Assembly (NCBI GenBank): GCA_913047795.1
Contig: CAJWTS010000025.1
Span: forward strand, 1-48,595
Reading direction: 5' to 3'
DNA from: an uncultured Verrucomicrobiota bacterium
Lineage (GTDB): Bacteria > Verrucomicrobiota > Kiritimatiellia > CAJWTS01
DNA: 48,595 nt
In this document: piece after piece, positions 34,188-43,000 of the stretch
How the letters are laid out: every line of letters begins with the position of its first letter
Numbering within the stretch: position 1 is the stretch's first letter
Translations under genes and position numbers: made by a program
The notes under the pieces: model-generated
Database searches by the model: none
Seen by the model: the letters and a program-made list of their open reading frames with translations, nothing else
What the model was told of the DNA's origin: nothing

Positions 34188-34360
34188 GGTCTCTCCTTCG
34201 ATGCTTACCCGTCGAATGAATCGTAACTATCATAGCATATAGCGCCAACTCCAGCGGGATTTGCAGCGGGGTTGCATTGTCGAGATCGGCACCTGCGTGA
34301 TGGCCAGGCAGGCTCGGGACCACGTACAAGAGATATGCCGAAGCTCAAAATAGCGACGTG

Positions 34361-35659
34361 TCAGTTCTCAGTTGGGGCTGATATCGGGCGCAGCGCCGCC
34401 ATCGACGCTTCGATTGCGACCCGCACGCGTTCGATTTCACGCTCGCCGTGCGTCGCGCCGACGTACCATCGGCCACCCGGCAGGTTGTAGATCCCGCGTT
34501 CCTGCATGTTTGCAGTGAACGCAGTGCCGGTTTCATCGTCGGCCTGCATGACCTCGCGAATGCTGGCCGGCGGCTTATCGAGTCCGAAGTGCAAGTGGAA
34601 GGCCGTGCCCGTGCCGGTGGTGACCAATTTGCGGTCGCCCGCGGCCCGCTCGATCATCTCGCGGATCGCGTGGCCATGCGTGTGCATGCGTTCGTAAACG
34701 CCGGGCTCGGACAGCGCCTCGATCGTGGCGATCGCGGCTGCGACGCAGATCGGGTTTCCGTTGTAAGTGCCGAAGTGTCCTGTGCGGCCGTCGACCAGGG
34801 CGTCGAAGACCGATTTCCGGCCGGCCACGGCGGACATTGAGAATCCGCCGGCCATGGCCTTGGCGTAAATCGAAAGATCCGGCTCCAGGTCGAAGTACTC
34901 GCGCGCGCCGCCGAGCCCGATGCGGAAGCCGGTGATGACCTCGTCGAAGATCGAGACGGCGCCGTGCTCCCGGCAGAGATCGATCAGGCCGGCGAGGTAG
35001 CCGTCGCGCGGCATGCATGAGCCGCCATTGACCAGGATCGGTTCGGTAATCACGGCGGCGATCTCGCCCCTGTTCTCATCCAGCATCGCGCCGAGCGCAT
35101 CGAGGTCGTTCCACGGGCAGGTCAGGGTCAGTGCATACTCCGACGGTGGTTGACCACCGCAATCCGGTACCGTTGTTCCGAACTCGTCAGGGGAGGGGTG
35201 GTTACTGACCAGCATGTTGTTCTGCCAGCCGTGGTAGTGCCCTTCGAACTTGATGATTTTCTCGCGTTCCGTGGCACCGCGCGCCATGCGCAGGGCCGCC
35301 TGCACGGCTTCCGAGCCGGTGTTGGAGAAGATCACCTGCTCGGCACCCGGGATGACTTCGATCATCTTCTCGGCCAGCTCGATTTCGCCGTGGTGCTGCG
35401 CGCCAAAGGTGTAGCCACGTGTCATCTGTTGCGTGACCGCCTCGGTCAAGCGCGGATGGTTGTTGCCCAGAATCAATGGTCCCCAGGCCAGCCCGTAGTC
35501 GAGCCACTCGTTGCCGTCGACGTCGTAGAAGTACGGACCCGCGCCGCGCTCCATGTAGAGCGGCACGGGCGTCACGTTGCGTCGAAACCCGGTCGATACT
35601 CCGGTTGCCAGGGACCTGCACGCGCGGTCGTAAAGTGATTTTGATTCGTCGGATTTCAC
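34361..35659 (-). CDS. class III PLP aminotransferase (glutamate-1-semialdehyde aminomutase-like)
   Basis: A 432-residue fold-type I PLP enzyme. Recognised elements are SNTGSEAVQAALRMAR (phosphate binding), HYHGWQN, Asp239 in IFDEVITGFR and the PLP lysine Lys267 in SIYAKAMAGG. The closest familiar relative is HemL, but the context is catabolic and no haem genes are near, so it more likely transaminates an amine or amino acid. It starts at GTG six bases after the stop of the gamma-glutamyltransferase gene, part of a three-gene unit. Confidence 0.88.
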   Translation of the reverse strand: MKSDESKSLYDRACRSLATGVSTGFRRNVTPVPLYMERGAGPYFYDVDGNEWLDYGLAWGPLILGNNHPRLTEAVTQQMTRGYTFGAQHHGEIELAEKMIEVIPGAEQVIFSNTGSEAVQAALRMARGATEREKIIKFEGHYHGWQNNMLVSNHPSPDEFGTTVPDCGGQPPSEYALTLTCPWNDLDALGAMLDENRGEIAAVITEPILVNGGSCMPRDGYLAGLIDLCREHGAVSIFDEVITGFRIGLGGAREYFDLEPDLSIYAKAMAGGFSMSAVAGRKSVFDALVDGRTGHFGTYNGNPICVAAAIATIEALSEPGVYERMHTHGHAIREMIERAAGDRKLVTTGTGTAFHLHFGLDKPPASIREVMQADDETGTAFTANMQERGIYNLPGGRWYVGATHGEREIERVRVAIEASMAALRPISAPTEN

Positions 35660-35665
35660 GCGGTG

Positions 35666-37468
35666 TCACCAACCCGTAGCGGAAGCAGGATTCAGGCGCG
35701 GCGACGCCGCGGCGCAACGCAGGCCGCTATCTGGATCGATGCTGGCGGCCAGCGTATTGCCACCTGCGAACGCCGGCTGGACCGTAACGCGGTGTCCTTT
35801 GCCGGTCAGCGCTTCGCGTACGTTTTCCGGGACGCGCCGTTCGATGTACAGCGACGCCGGCTCCGCGCCGCGCGGATAGAATGAATTCGGGAAATGGTGC
35901 GTCCAGAATGTCGGTGCTTCCACGGCTTCCTGGAGCGACATGCCGTAAACCGTCACGTTGAGCAGGAACTGTAAGGCCCACTGATCCTGGCAGTCGCCGC
36001 CCGGGCTGCCGAATACCATGCAGGGCCGGCCGCCGCGCGTTGCTAGCGAGGGGGTCAGCGTCTGGCGTGGCCGTTTGCCGGGCGCCATGCAATTGGGATG
36101 GCCCGCGACCAATGAGAACATCTGGCCACGTGTTCCGAGCGGGAAGCCGAGACCCGGCACGACGGGGGATGACATCAGCCACCCCCCGCTCGGCATGCCG
36201 GATACCATGTTGCCGGCCGAGTCGATGACCTCGAAGTTCGTTGTGTCGCCGTCGGAAAAGCAAACATTGACATCGTTGATGCCCGTCGCGCTGATCGGAT
36301 CACGATTGCCCGGCCGTAATTCCTCCGATGCGTGATCCGGATCCACGAGCATGCGCCGTTGATCTGCGTAGGTGGCGGACAGGAGTTCATCCAGTGGCAC
36401 ATCCACAAAATCGGTGTCACCGTAGTAGAATTCACGATCGGCGAAGGCAAGCTTCATGCATTCCGTGATCGTGTGGATCGCATCGGTCGAATTGTGACCC
36501 ATGCCCGCAAGGTCGTGTCCCTTAAGCAGGTTGAGCGACTGCAGAAGGACGGCGCCCTGCGTCCAGGTGCTGCATTTGTGGATCTCGAGATCCTGCCAGG
36601 CCGTTGTGACCGGGTCTTCCACGCCGGCTTCGAAAGATGCGAGGTCCTCGACGCTCAGCAGACCGCGATGCGCCTCCCCCGATGCATCCATGATCTCCGT
36701 TGATTGACAGAACGCCGCTATGGTCGCGGCCGTGGGACCTTCGTAGAAGGCGGCGCGCGCGGCGGCGATTCCAGCCGCGCGATCGGACTGTTCGCGGTCG
36801 TGATCGATTAATGCCTGGAACGTGGCGGCCCAGTGCGGCTGTTTCCAGATGAATCCGCAGGGCGGCGCATTGTCGTCATGCAGGAATTTTTCGGCCGATG
36901 CCGGCCACTCGTTTCGGTAACGTTCGGCAGATCCGGCAATTGCATCGCGCAGGGCGTCATACATCGGAAAGCCACGTTCGGCCATCTCGACCGCGGGTGC
37001 CAGCACGTCGGAGAGGCGCAGCGTGCCGAAACGTTCGAGTACGAGCAAGTAGGTGGCCACTGCCGACGGTACCGTTATCGGCAGGAAGCCGTCTCCGGGA
37101 ATCACATCGATGCCGTAAGATTGGTACTGCTCAAGCGTTGCCGCGCGTGGCGCAACGCCCGCGCCGCTCACGGCCCAGGTCTTCTGGTCTGTCGCATCGT
37201 ACACCAACATCGGGACCTCGCCGGCGATGCCGTTCTGATGCGGCTTGGTCACCGCGAGTGCGAAACCGGCGGCCACGGCCGCATCGGCGGCATTTCCGCC
37301 GCGTCGCAGGATCTGCATGCCGACTTCGGTGGCGAGGGTGTGTCCGGTCGAGATGACCGACTGCGTGCCCATGGCCATGGGTCGTCCGCCCACGGGTCCA
37401 GTGGAGGTTTTCTTTATGGGGGTCTGCACGATGGGGCGCGAACAGCCGGGCGTGAATTTAACCGGCAC
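35666..37468 (-). CDS. gamma-glutamyltransferase-family Ntn hydrolase
   Basis: A 600-residue protein of the GGT family, which self-cleaves to an N-terminal Thr nucleophile. The cleavage site is DTTNFEVID with Thr409 as nucleophile; GGNAADAAVAAGFAL near the N-terminus, SGGWLMSSP and GSPGGDCQDQ (oxyanion region) are conserved. His is replaced by Asn in the usual TTH motif. No signal peptide is seen, unlike periplasmic GGT, so it should be cytoplasmic and may be closer to amidohydrolase members of the family. GTG 37468 overlaps the PhyH-5 stop; GTG 37429 is an alternative. Confidence 0.87.
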   Translation of the reverse strand: MPVKFTPGCSRPIVQTPIKKTSTGPVGGRPMAMGTQSVISTGHTLATEVGMQILRRGGNAADAAVAAGFALAVTKPHQNGIAGEVPMLVYDATDQKTWAVSGAGVAPRAATLEQYQSYGIDVIPGDGFLPITVPSAVATYLLVLERFGTLRLSDVLAPAVEMAERGFPMYDALRDAIAGSAERYRNEWPASAEKFLHDDNAPPCGFIWKQPHWAATFQALIDHDREQSDRAAGIAAARAAFYEGPTAATIAAFCQSTEIMDASGEAHRGLLSVEDLASFEAGVEDPVTTAWQDLEIHKCSTWTQGAVLLQSLNLLKGHDLAGMGHNSTDAIHTITECMKLAFADREFYYGDTDFVDVPLDELLSATYADQRRMLVDPDHASEELRPGNRDPISATGINDVNVCFSDGDTTNFEVIDSAGNMVSGMPSGGWLMSSPVVPGLGFPLGTRGQMFSLVAGHPNCMAPGKRPRQTLTPSLATRGGRPCMVFGSPGGDCQDQWALQFLLNVTVYGMSLQEAVEAPTFWTHHFPNSFYPRGAEPASLYIERRVPENVREALTGKGHRVTVQPAFAGGNTLAASIDPDSGLRCAAASPRLNPASATGW

Positions 37469-38219
37469 GCAGGAGAGGTTGCTTGAAACTGACGGGCATG
37501 GGGATCGTGTCGCTCTCGTTATCGGCCCGTCGCGTGCCCGGCGGCATCATGTGGATGGCGAAGGCACGGCGCTGGTTCTCGGTCTCGTTGGGAGCCGTGT
37601 AGTGCAGCGTCTGGCAGTGGTGGAACATACAGCCACCGGCAGGCAGATCGTTCACAGTTGCCTGCGACGGGTCTACATCCTTCAGGTCCAGCAATGCGTT
37701 CGTGTCTTGACTGATCTCGTGCCGGATCGGGGTCAGGTGGCTGCCGGGGATCACCTGCATCGCGCCATTGTGGACATCGACGTCGTCCAGCGTTAGCCAG
37801 CATGAGATCAGGTTCGCCGGACTGCATTTCCAATACCCATTGTCCTGGTGCCAGAACACAGCGCCGCCGTGGCCGGCCGGCTTAAATAGCGCCTGGTCAT
37901 GAAACAGCTGAATATTTGGGCCAATCAGATCCTCGGCCATGTCGAGTATTCTCTGATTAAAGAGTAGTTGCCGGAAGTGAATGTTGCGCTCGCACATCTG
38001 CATGATCTGCAGCATCTGCTGCGGAGCCGATTCCTTTTCGTCAACGGAGCCGCCATCGTTCGTTGCAAGATTGCGGTACGCGTTATTGTCGCGGGCCTTT
38101 TCGAATTCGAGATCGTACTGCTCGCGCAGCAGTTCGATCTCGTCGTCCTGCAGAACCTTGCCGACCTTCAGATAGCCGTGCTTGTGAAATTGGTCGATCT
38201 GTTCCTGGGTCAATGTCAT
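37458..38219 (-). CDS. PhyH-family Fe(II)/2-oxoglutarate dioxygenase (PhyH-5)
   Basis: A 253-residue dioxygenase with triad His124-x-Asp126 (FWHQDNGYW) and His206 (QTLHYTAPN), Arg217 for 2-oxoglutarate and MQVIPGSHLTPI. The ATG at 38219 has AAGG five to six bases upstream and gives the usual MTLTQEQIDQF opening; an ATG at 38234 is possible. Its end overlaps the GGT gene, so PhyH-5, GGT and the aminotransferase are one translational unit. Confidence 0.9.
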   Translation of the reverse strand: MTLTQEQIDQFHKHGYLKVGKVLQDDEIELLREQYDLEFEKARDNNAYRNLATNDGGSVDEKESAPQQMLQIMQMCERNIHFRQLLFNQRILDMAEDLIGPNIQLFHDQALFKPAGHGGAVFWHQDNGYWKCSPANLISCWLTLDDVDVHNGAMQVIPGSHLTPIRHEISQDTNALLDLKDVDPSQATVNDLPAGGCMFHHCQTLHYTAPNETENQRRAFAIHMMPPGTRRADNESDTIPMPVSFKQPLLRAG

Positions 38220-38372
38220 GCTGGCCTTCGTCATGATTTGATGTAGGTTGCCATAGATTTCATGACAGTCAAGTACACCGCCATGACCGGTGCGTTCCGT
38301 TCCTTGCGTTGTGATGGGGCCGGTGCGGCCCCGCGCTACAGACGGATTGCGGTGTCGACAGCCTTGTACGGA

Positions 38373-39170
38373 TTACTCATCAACCATGTGCTCCTGCGTC
38401 GACGGGGCGGCCCAGGGGTGGACACATCCGCCATCGACGCCGATCACCTGGCCGCTGATGGCTTGCGAGGCGTCGCTCAGCAGCAGGCAGATCAACCCCA
38501 GCAGGTCGCCTGGTTCCAGGGAACGCTGTAGGGATTGGCCCGCGAGCACAAGCCGCCGCGTTTCATCCGTGTATTGTTCGGCGTTTTTTTCGACGTCAAT
38601 GGCGCCGGGTTCAATGCAGTTCACCGTGATCCCGTCCGGACCCAGTTCATGCGCGAGCGATCGCGCGAGCCCGACGAGCGCACCCTTGCTCGCCACGTAC
38701 GCGCTTAGCAGCGCCGTTCCGATTTCGAAGGTGATGGATCCGATCAGGATAATCCGCCCGCCACCATCTGCGCGTAGCCCGGGCAGAAGCTGCCGCGTCA
38801 GGTCCACCGCCGGTTCAACGTTTGTGGCCATGACCTCCCGCATGAAGTCCGTGTCGGTTCGGTCCAGCGGACGACGCGGATCAATGCCCGCATTGTGGAT
38901 GATCCCCCACAGGCTGGGTGCCACCTCGGCGATCTCCGAGGCGAGCCGGGCGCGTTCATCGGGATCAGCGAGATCGCCGTGCAGGCAAGTCACCTGCTTG
39001 TCGCAGCCGAGGGCGGCGGTATTCCGTGCGAGTTGCTCCGCGTCGCGGTCGATGAGCACGAGGTTCAATCCCTGGTCGAGCAATCCACCTGTCAGCCCGC
39101 GGCCAATGCCCCAGGCGGCACCGGTCAGAACAACGGTCTTGCTCTTAAGGTCGTCGAAGGTGAATGGCAT
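38373..39170 (-). CDS. short-chain dehydrogenase/reductase
   Basis: A 265-residue SDR of the classical type. The cofactor loop TGAAWGIG is at 16-23, NAG at 93-95, and the catalytic Ser145, Tyr158 and Lys162 are in place (GSITF, SAYVASKGA). Asp41 after the second strand suggests NAD preference. It begins a leftward run followed 138 bases later by PhyH-5. It overlaps nothing; the lipoprotein gene at 39178 ends seven bases before its start on the same strand, so the two are likely co-transcribed. Confidence 0.9.
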   Translation of the reverse strand: MPFTFDDLKSKTVVLTGAAWGIGRGLTGGLLDQGLNLVLIDRDAEQLARNTAALGCDKQVTCLHGDLADPDERARLASEIAEVAPSLWGIIHNAGIDPRRPLDRTDTDFMREVMATNVEPAVDLTRQLLPGLRADGGGRIILIGSITFEIGTALLSAYVASKGALVGLARSLAHELGPDGITVNCIEPGAIDVEKNAEQYTDETRRLVLAGQSLQRSLEPGDLLGLICLLLSDASQAISGQVIGVDGGCVHPWAAPSTQEHMVDE

Positions 39171-39177
39171 GGGTCTT

Positions 39178-39609
39178 CTATTTAGATTTCACGCCCCGGA
39201 CGTGGACCGTGATTTCCGGCGCGGTGAACGGCGCGAGGCGATGGGTCTGTCCCGGCATCTGGTGCCAGGAGTCGATTCGTAACCGATTCTTACCGTGCTT
39301 GAGATGCTTCTTCGGCAGTACGATGTCTTCCATGCCCCCGGCCTCGACATTGGCGACCTTCACGGCAAGCTTGCCGTTGACGGTGATGCTGAGGAAGGTC
39401 AGGACGCCGTAGCCGCTGGCGACGGTGATCGGCAGGTCGGCGTGATTGACCTGCGCTCCCTCGAAGGGGTTCAGGATCAGCACCTGGTTCGGCGGCACCT
39501 TGAGCCGCTGCCGAACGTTCTCCATGTCCTCTGAACAGGCGATCAGGGTTGTGCCGATCAGTACGGCGAGGACTCGTGTAGCTGCGCCAGTTGGCATGGA
39601 GAACAGCAT
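39178..39609 (-). CDS. small lipoprotein with beta-sandwich-like domain
   Basis: A 143-residue exported lipoprotein. The lipobox is LIAC with Cys25, preceded by a hydrophobic stretch (VLAVLIGTTL). The mature part looks like a short Ig-like or bacterial cadherin-like beta sandwich (ILNPFEGAQVNHADLPITV, LTFLSITVNGKLAVKVANV, GKNRLRIDSW), as in proteins that decorate surface or binding complexes. I do not recognise the family. It precedes the SDR gene on the same strand. A second ATG at 39597 is possible. Confidence 0.6.
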   Translation of the reverse strand: MLFSMPTGAATRVLAVLIGTTLIACSEDMENVRQRLKVPPNQVLILNPFEGAQVNHADLPITVASGYGVLTFLSITVNGKLAVKVANVEAGGMEDIVLPKKHLKHGKNRLRIDSWHQMPGQTHRLAPFTAPEITVHVRGVKSK

Positions 39610-40025
39610 TCACGAGTCGCATGCCGTGGTCAAGCATGGGTGAAGCCACCGCCACGCCATTGGAGTGGTAGACTGGCCGTGACTTTACTGGAAACCTAAC
39701 CGACCCGTACCGGGTGGCAAGTCCGTTCAGCGGATGGTCCGAACTGGCTACGGCGGACCACCCCTCGTACGCGGATATTGCATACAGGAGTACGCAATTT
39801 AGGGCCTGATCGCAGCACACCGGTGTCTAAAGGCGCGGCCGCGCGGCCGGCTTAGCGGGGAATTTTGGCCGTACCCGTTGCTTGTCCCAGACTGGTATGG
39901 TTTGTGCTGAATTCACGCCGACGGGACGCACAGGCCGCGTTGGCCGCGTCATGATCGACTGCGGCTTATTTTCCTTTATATATGTCCCCCGGTCTGGCAC
40001 ACACAACGGTTTGATCTATTCCGGT
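39610..40025. other. 416-base upstream region of the TPR operon with GC-rich palindromes
   Basis: No gene is seen. GCGCGGCCGCGC (39833-39844) and the overlapping GGCCGCGCGGCC (39837-39848) are both perfect 12-bp palindromes and could form a hairpin. ACCCG-TAC-CGGGT near 39702-39714 is a smaller inverted repeat. TATATA at 39977-39982 is a possible -10 element for the TPR operon, without a clear -35. The reading frame stays open upstream of 40026 to 39882, but the signal peptide begins at 40026. Confidence 0.3.
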
Positions 40026-43000
40026 ATGAAGCATACGAACCCACAACGCCCGCTGGCGGGCATCAGATTGATCCTCATCGGCGCACTGGGCCTGGCGTCC
40101 CTGGCGGCGATGCCGGCGTTGGCCCAGAGTCCGCAGATCCAGCAGGCAACCGAGTTGATGCGTAAGCGCATGTACGTCGATGCGGTTAAGATCCTGCAGC
40201 CGATCGTCGTCGCCGCCGCGGAGGGACAGCGATCCACCGAACTCCGCATGTTGGCCGAATGCCACTACCTGCTTGCCGAATACGCCGTGGCCCGCCCCCT
40301 GTTCTCACGCGCCTTGCGACAGCAAGTGTCGGAGAAGGGTAAGAAGATCTGTGAATCGCGGTTGGCCATGATCGCTTACCGGCTCAAGGATCATGCGGGC
40401 GCACTTGAGCGAATCGAAAGTTTCATTCGTAAGTATCCGGCGGATAAGCGTGTGGGCACCTTGCTCGGAATTCGTGTCAAGTTGAGCGCCGCCGGATCCG
40501 GCGGACTGCAGGCCAAGATCACAAAAATCGAGGCCGACTACCGTCGCTTGAGTGATAACGTTAAGCGTTACGGCTACTACAACGCCGCGCTCGCCGGGAA
40601 GACGCTTGGTGACCTCTACATTAAGGCCGGGCAGGACGATCGCGCGATGTCGCTCTTTACCAGGGCGGTGCACGAAATGCGCGGTGTGGTCAGTGAACTG
40701 AAAGCGCAGCGCCGGCCGATCCCGCGGGATCTGATGCAGGGCGTGGACTCCATGGCGTTGCAGATTGCGAAGTACCGCATCGAGCGCAAGCAGTGGAACG
40801 AGGCCACGAAGTGGCTGGAGAACGTGGCGCATGTGGACCACATGAAGTGGCAGGCGCGCCTGCTGCTGGCGCAGATTGCCTACCAGCGTCGCGACTACGC
40901 CGCCGTCATCGAGGCGTTGCCCAACGATTTATTGCGTCGCGTACCGGAAGGCGTCATGCGCTCCAACATGCATTTGCTGCTCGGCTACGCGTATCGTGAA
41001 GGGAAGAAGGCCGACGCCGAGGCAGCCAAGGTACATCTCAAGAAAGTGGCTTCCAGCGCGGGTGGCTATTACCAGGCCCAGCACGGTTTGGGCGAGATCT
41101 ATGATGCACAGACCGACCCGACGCGCGCCGAAACGCATTATCTCGTTTCTGTACAATCAACAAAGTACGCACCCGCGGCTCACCTCGCGCTGGGCAAGAT
41201 CTATCGGCAGCGCGCCAATGCGTTGCCCGGCGCAGACCCGAAATCGCGGGCGGCGCGGGCGGCCCTGACGCAGAAGGCGGCGTCCCATTTCTCCGAGTTG
41301 ATCCAACGCTTCCCATTGACCGCGCTCGCTACTGAAGCGAAGCCCCTGTTGGCGGAGATGAAACAGGCCGGCGCCGATGTGGCCGTCACAACTTCGACCG
41401 AAGATAACGTCGATGTCTGGAACCGCATGGTGCGCCGGAATCCGCGCACCAGCGAAGCGGCACAGGCTTTGCTCAGCCTCGCGGAACATCACGGGCGACG
41501 CGTCTACGATTCGCGCGGCCGCGGCGAGGTCCGGGCACCGGACTGGGCTGCCTGCGCCGAGGCAGCCGGCACGATTGTAAAGGCCGGAACCACGCCGTAC
41601 AGCGGTGTAACCGCGGACCGTTGGCGCCAGATCCGCGCGCGCGCGTACTATCTCCTGGGCCGCGCGGAGTTGGGCAGCATCCCGGCCGGACCCAGCGCGC
41701 GGCGGTTGGGCGCGCGCGCGCCAACACCGATTCCCGGCGGCGGTGATGCCGCCCGTGCGGCGAAGGCGTTCAACGATTCATTGAAACTGTCGGGAGTGGA
41801 CGAGACGGACTTTCGCAAGGACATCGAACTTGGATTGATCGAGGCTATGTTTAAATCGGCCGACGCCGCCACCCGCGAGAGTGCCCAGACACGCTACGAG
41901 ACACGCGAAAGCGAATATCGCGGCGATAACCGCTACCAGAGGATGACGTTGGCGTTGGCGGACTGGTACGTCGCGCAGGAGCGCTACGAGTCGGCCGCGC
42001 GCGCCTATCGTCGTGTGGCACGCAAGAGCGATCTGGACCGCGAAGAGGTGATGCACCTGCTCTATCTCGCCGGGCTTTACTTCAATAAGGCCGGTCGCAA
42101 GGCATCGTCCGCGGACGCGGGCGGTGTGCCGCGCCTGGGACTCGAGGTCTACCCCAGGCAAATCTTGAAGTCGATCTCGGTCCTGAAGTTCCATCAGCCC
42201 TTTCAACAGGTGAAGGATATCCGCTGGTCCTCCGAGGCGCCGGGTCCCACGGCGAGTGAAGTTCTGTACCGCGTCTCGCGCACCTTCGGCGTGCCGTTTA
42301 TCTGGTCACCCGCAAAAACCAGCGGTGGCGTGGCCGATACGCTGGCGACACGCCGCGTGGACCCTGCTGCCTTGGCGCGCCTGCAACAGGGTGGGCGGCT
42401 GGAAGAGTATGTTCGCCTCGCTGTCGATCTGGACCGTTTCGGAATCGATTTCGACCTCGGCACGTCGGGTGGCCTGGCCACATTGAGCCCACTCGAACTC
42501 GACGAGTTCGCTGGTAAGGAGCAAGTCCGCGCCATCGAAATTTTCGATCCGAAGCGGGACCGCTTCCCGATGCTGGCCAAACCCTACGGTGTATTCGAGA
42601 CCGTGCATGCGGGCGGTGCCATGATATTTAACGTGATCGAACGCGTTGAGGAGTTGACCGGTTCGCGTGTCTTCTGGGCCGAGGGCGTGGATCGCGACGA
42701 TGTGCTGGCCCATGAATTGCGTGAACCGCCGGGGGCGAAGCCGTCCGGTTGCCTGGCCTTCTTCGAACACGCGATCGAACCCCTGGGCCTTGACGTGCGC
42801 GTGATTCAACGCGATCGACTCGTCGAGTTGATGGCCGAGTCGAACGACAGCTTCAACGAATTGCGTCGCTTTGGCATGGATACGGCCTATGCCGAACGCG
42901 CGTTGTTCAACATCGCGGTCAATTTCTACTTCCTGAAGGAATACGAGAAGATGAAGCTCGCCTTGCGCGAGTACATGAAAGTCTTCGACACACCATCGCA

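Noticed and set aside
38290..39282. 330-residue plus-strand frame opposite the SDR
   Set aside because: Ser- and Arg-rich composition without domains; the SDR catalytic set on the minus strand is complete.
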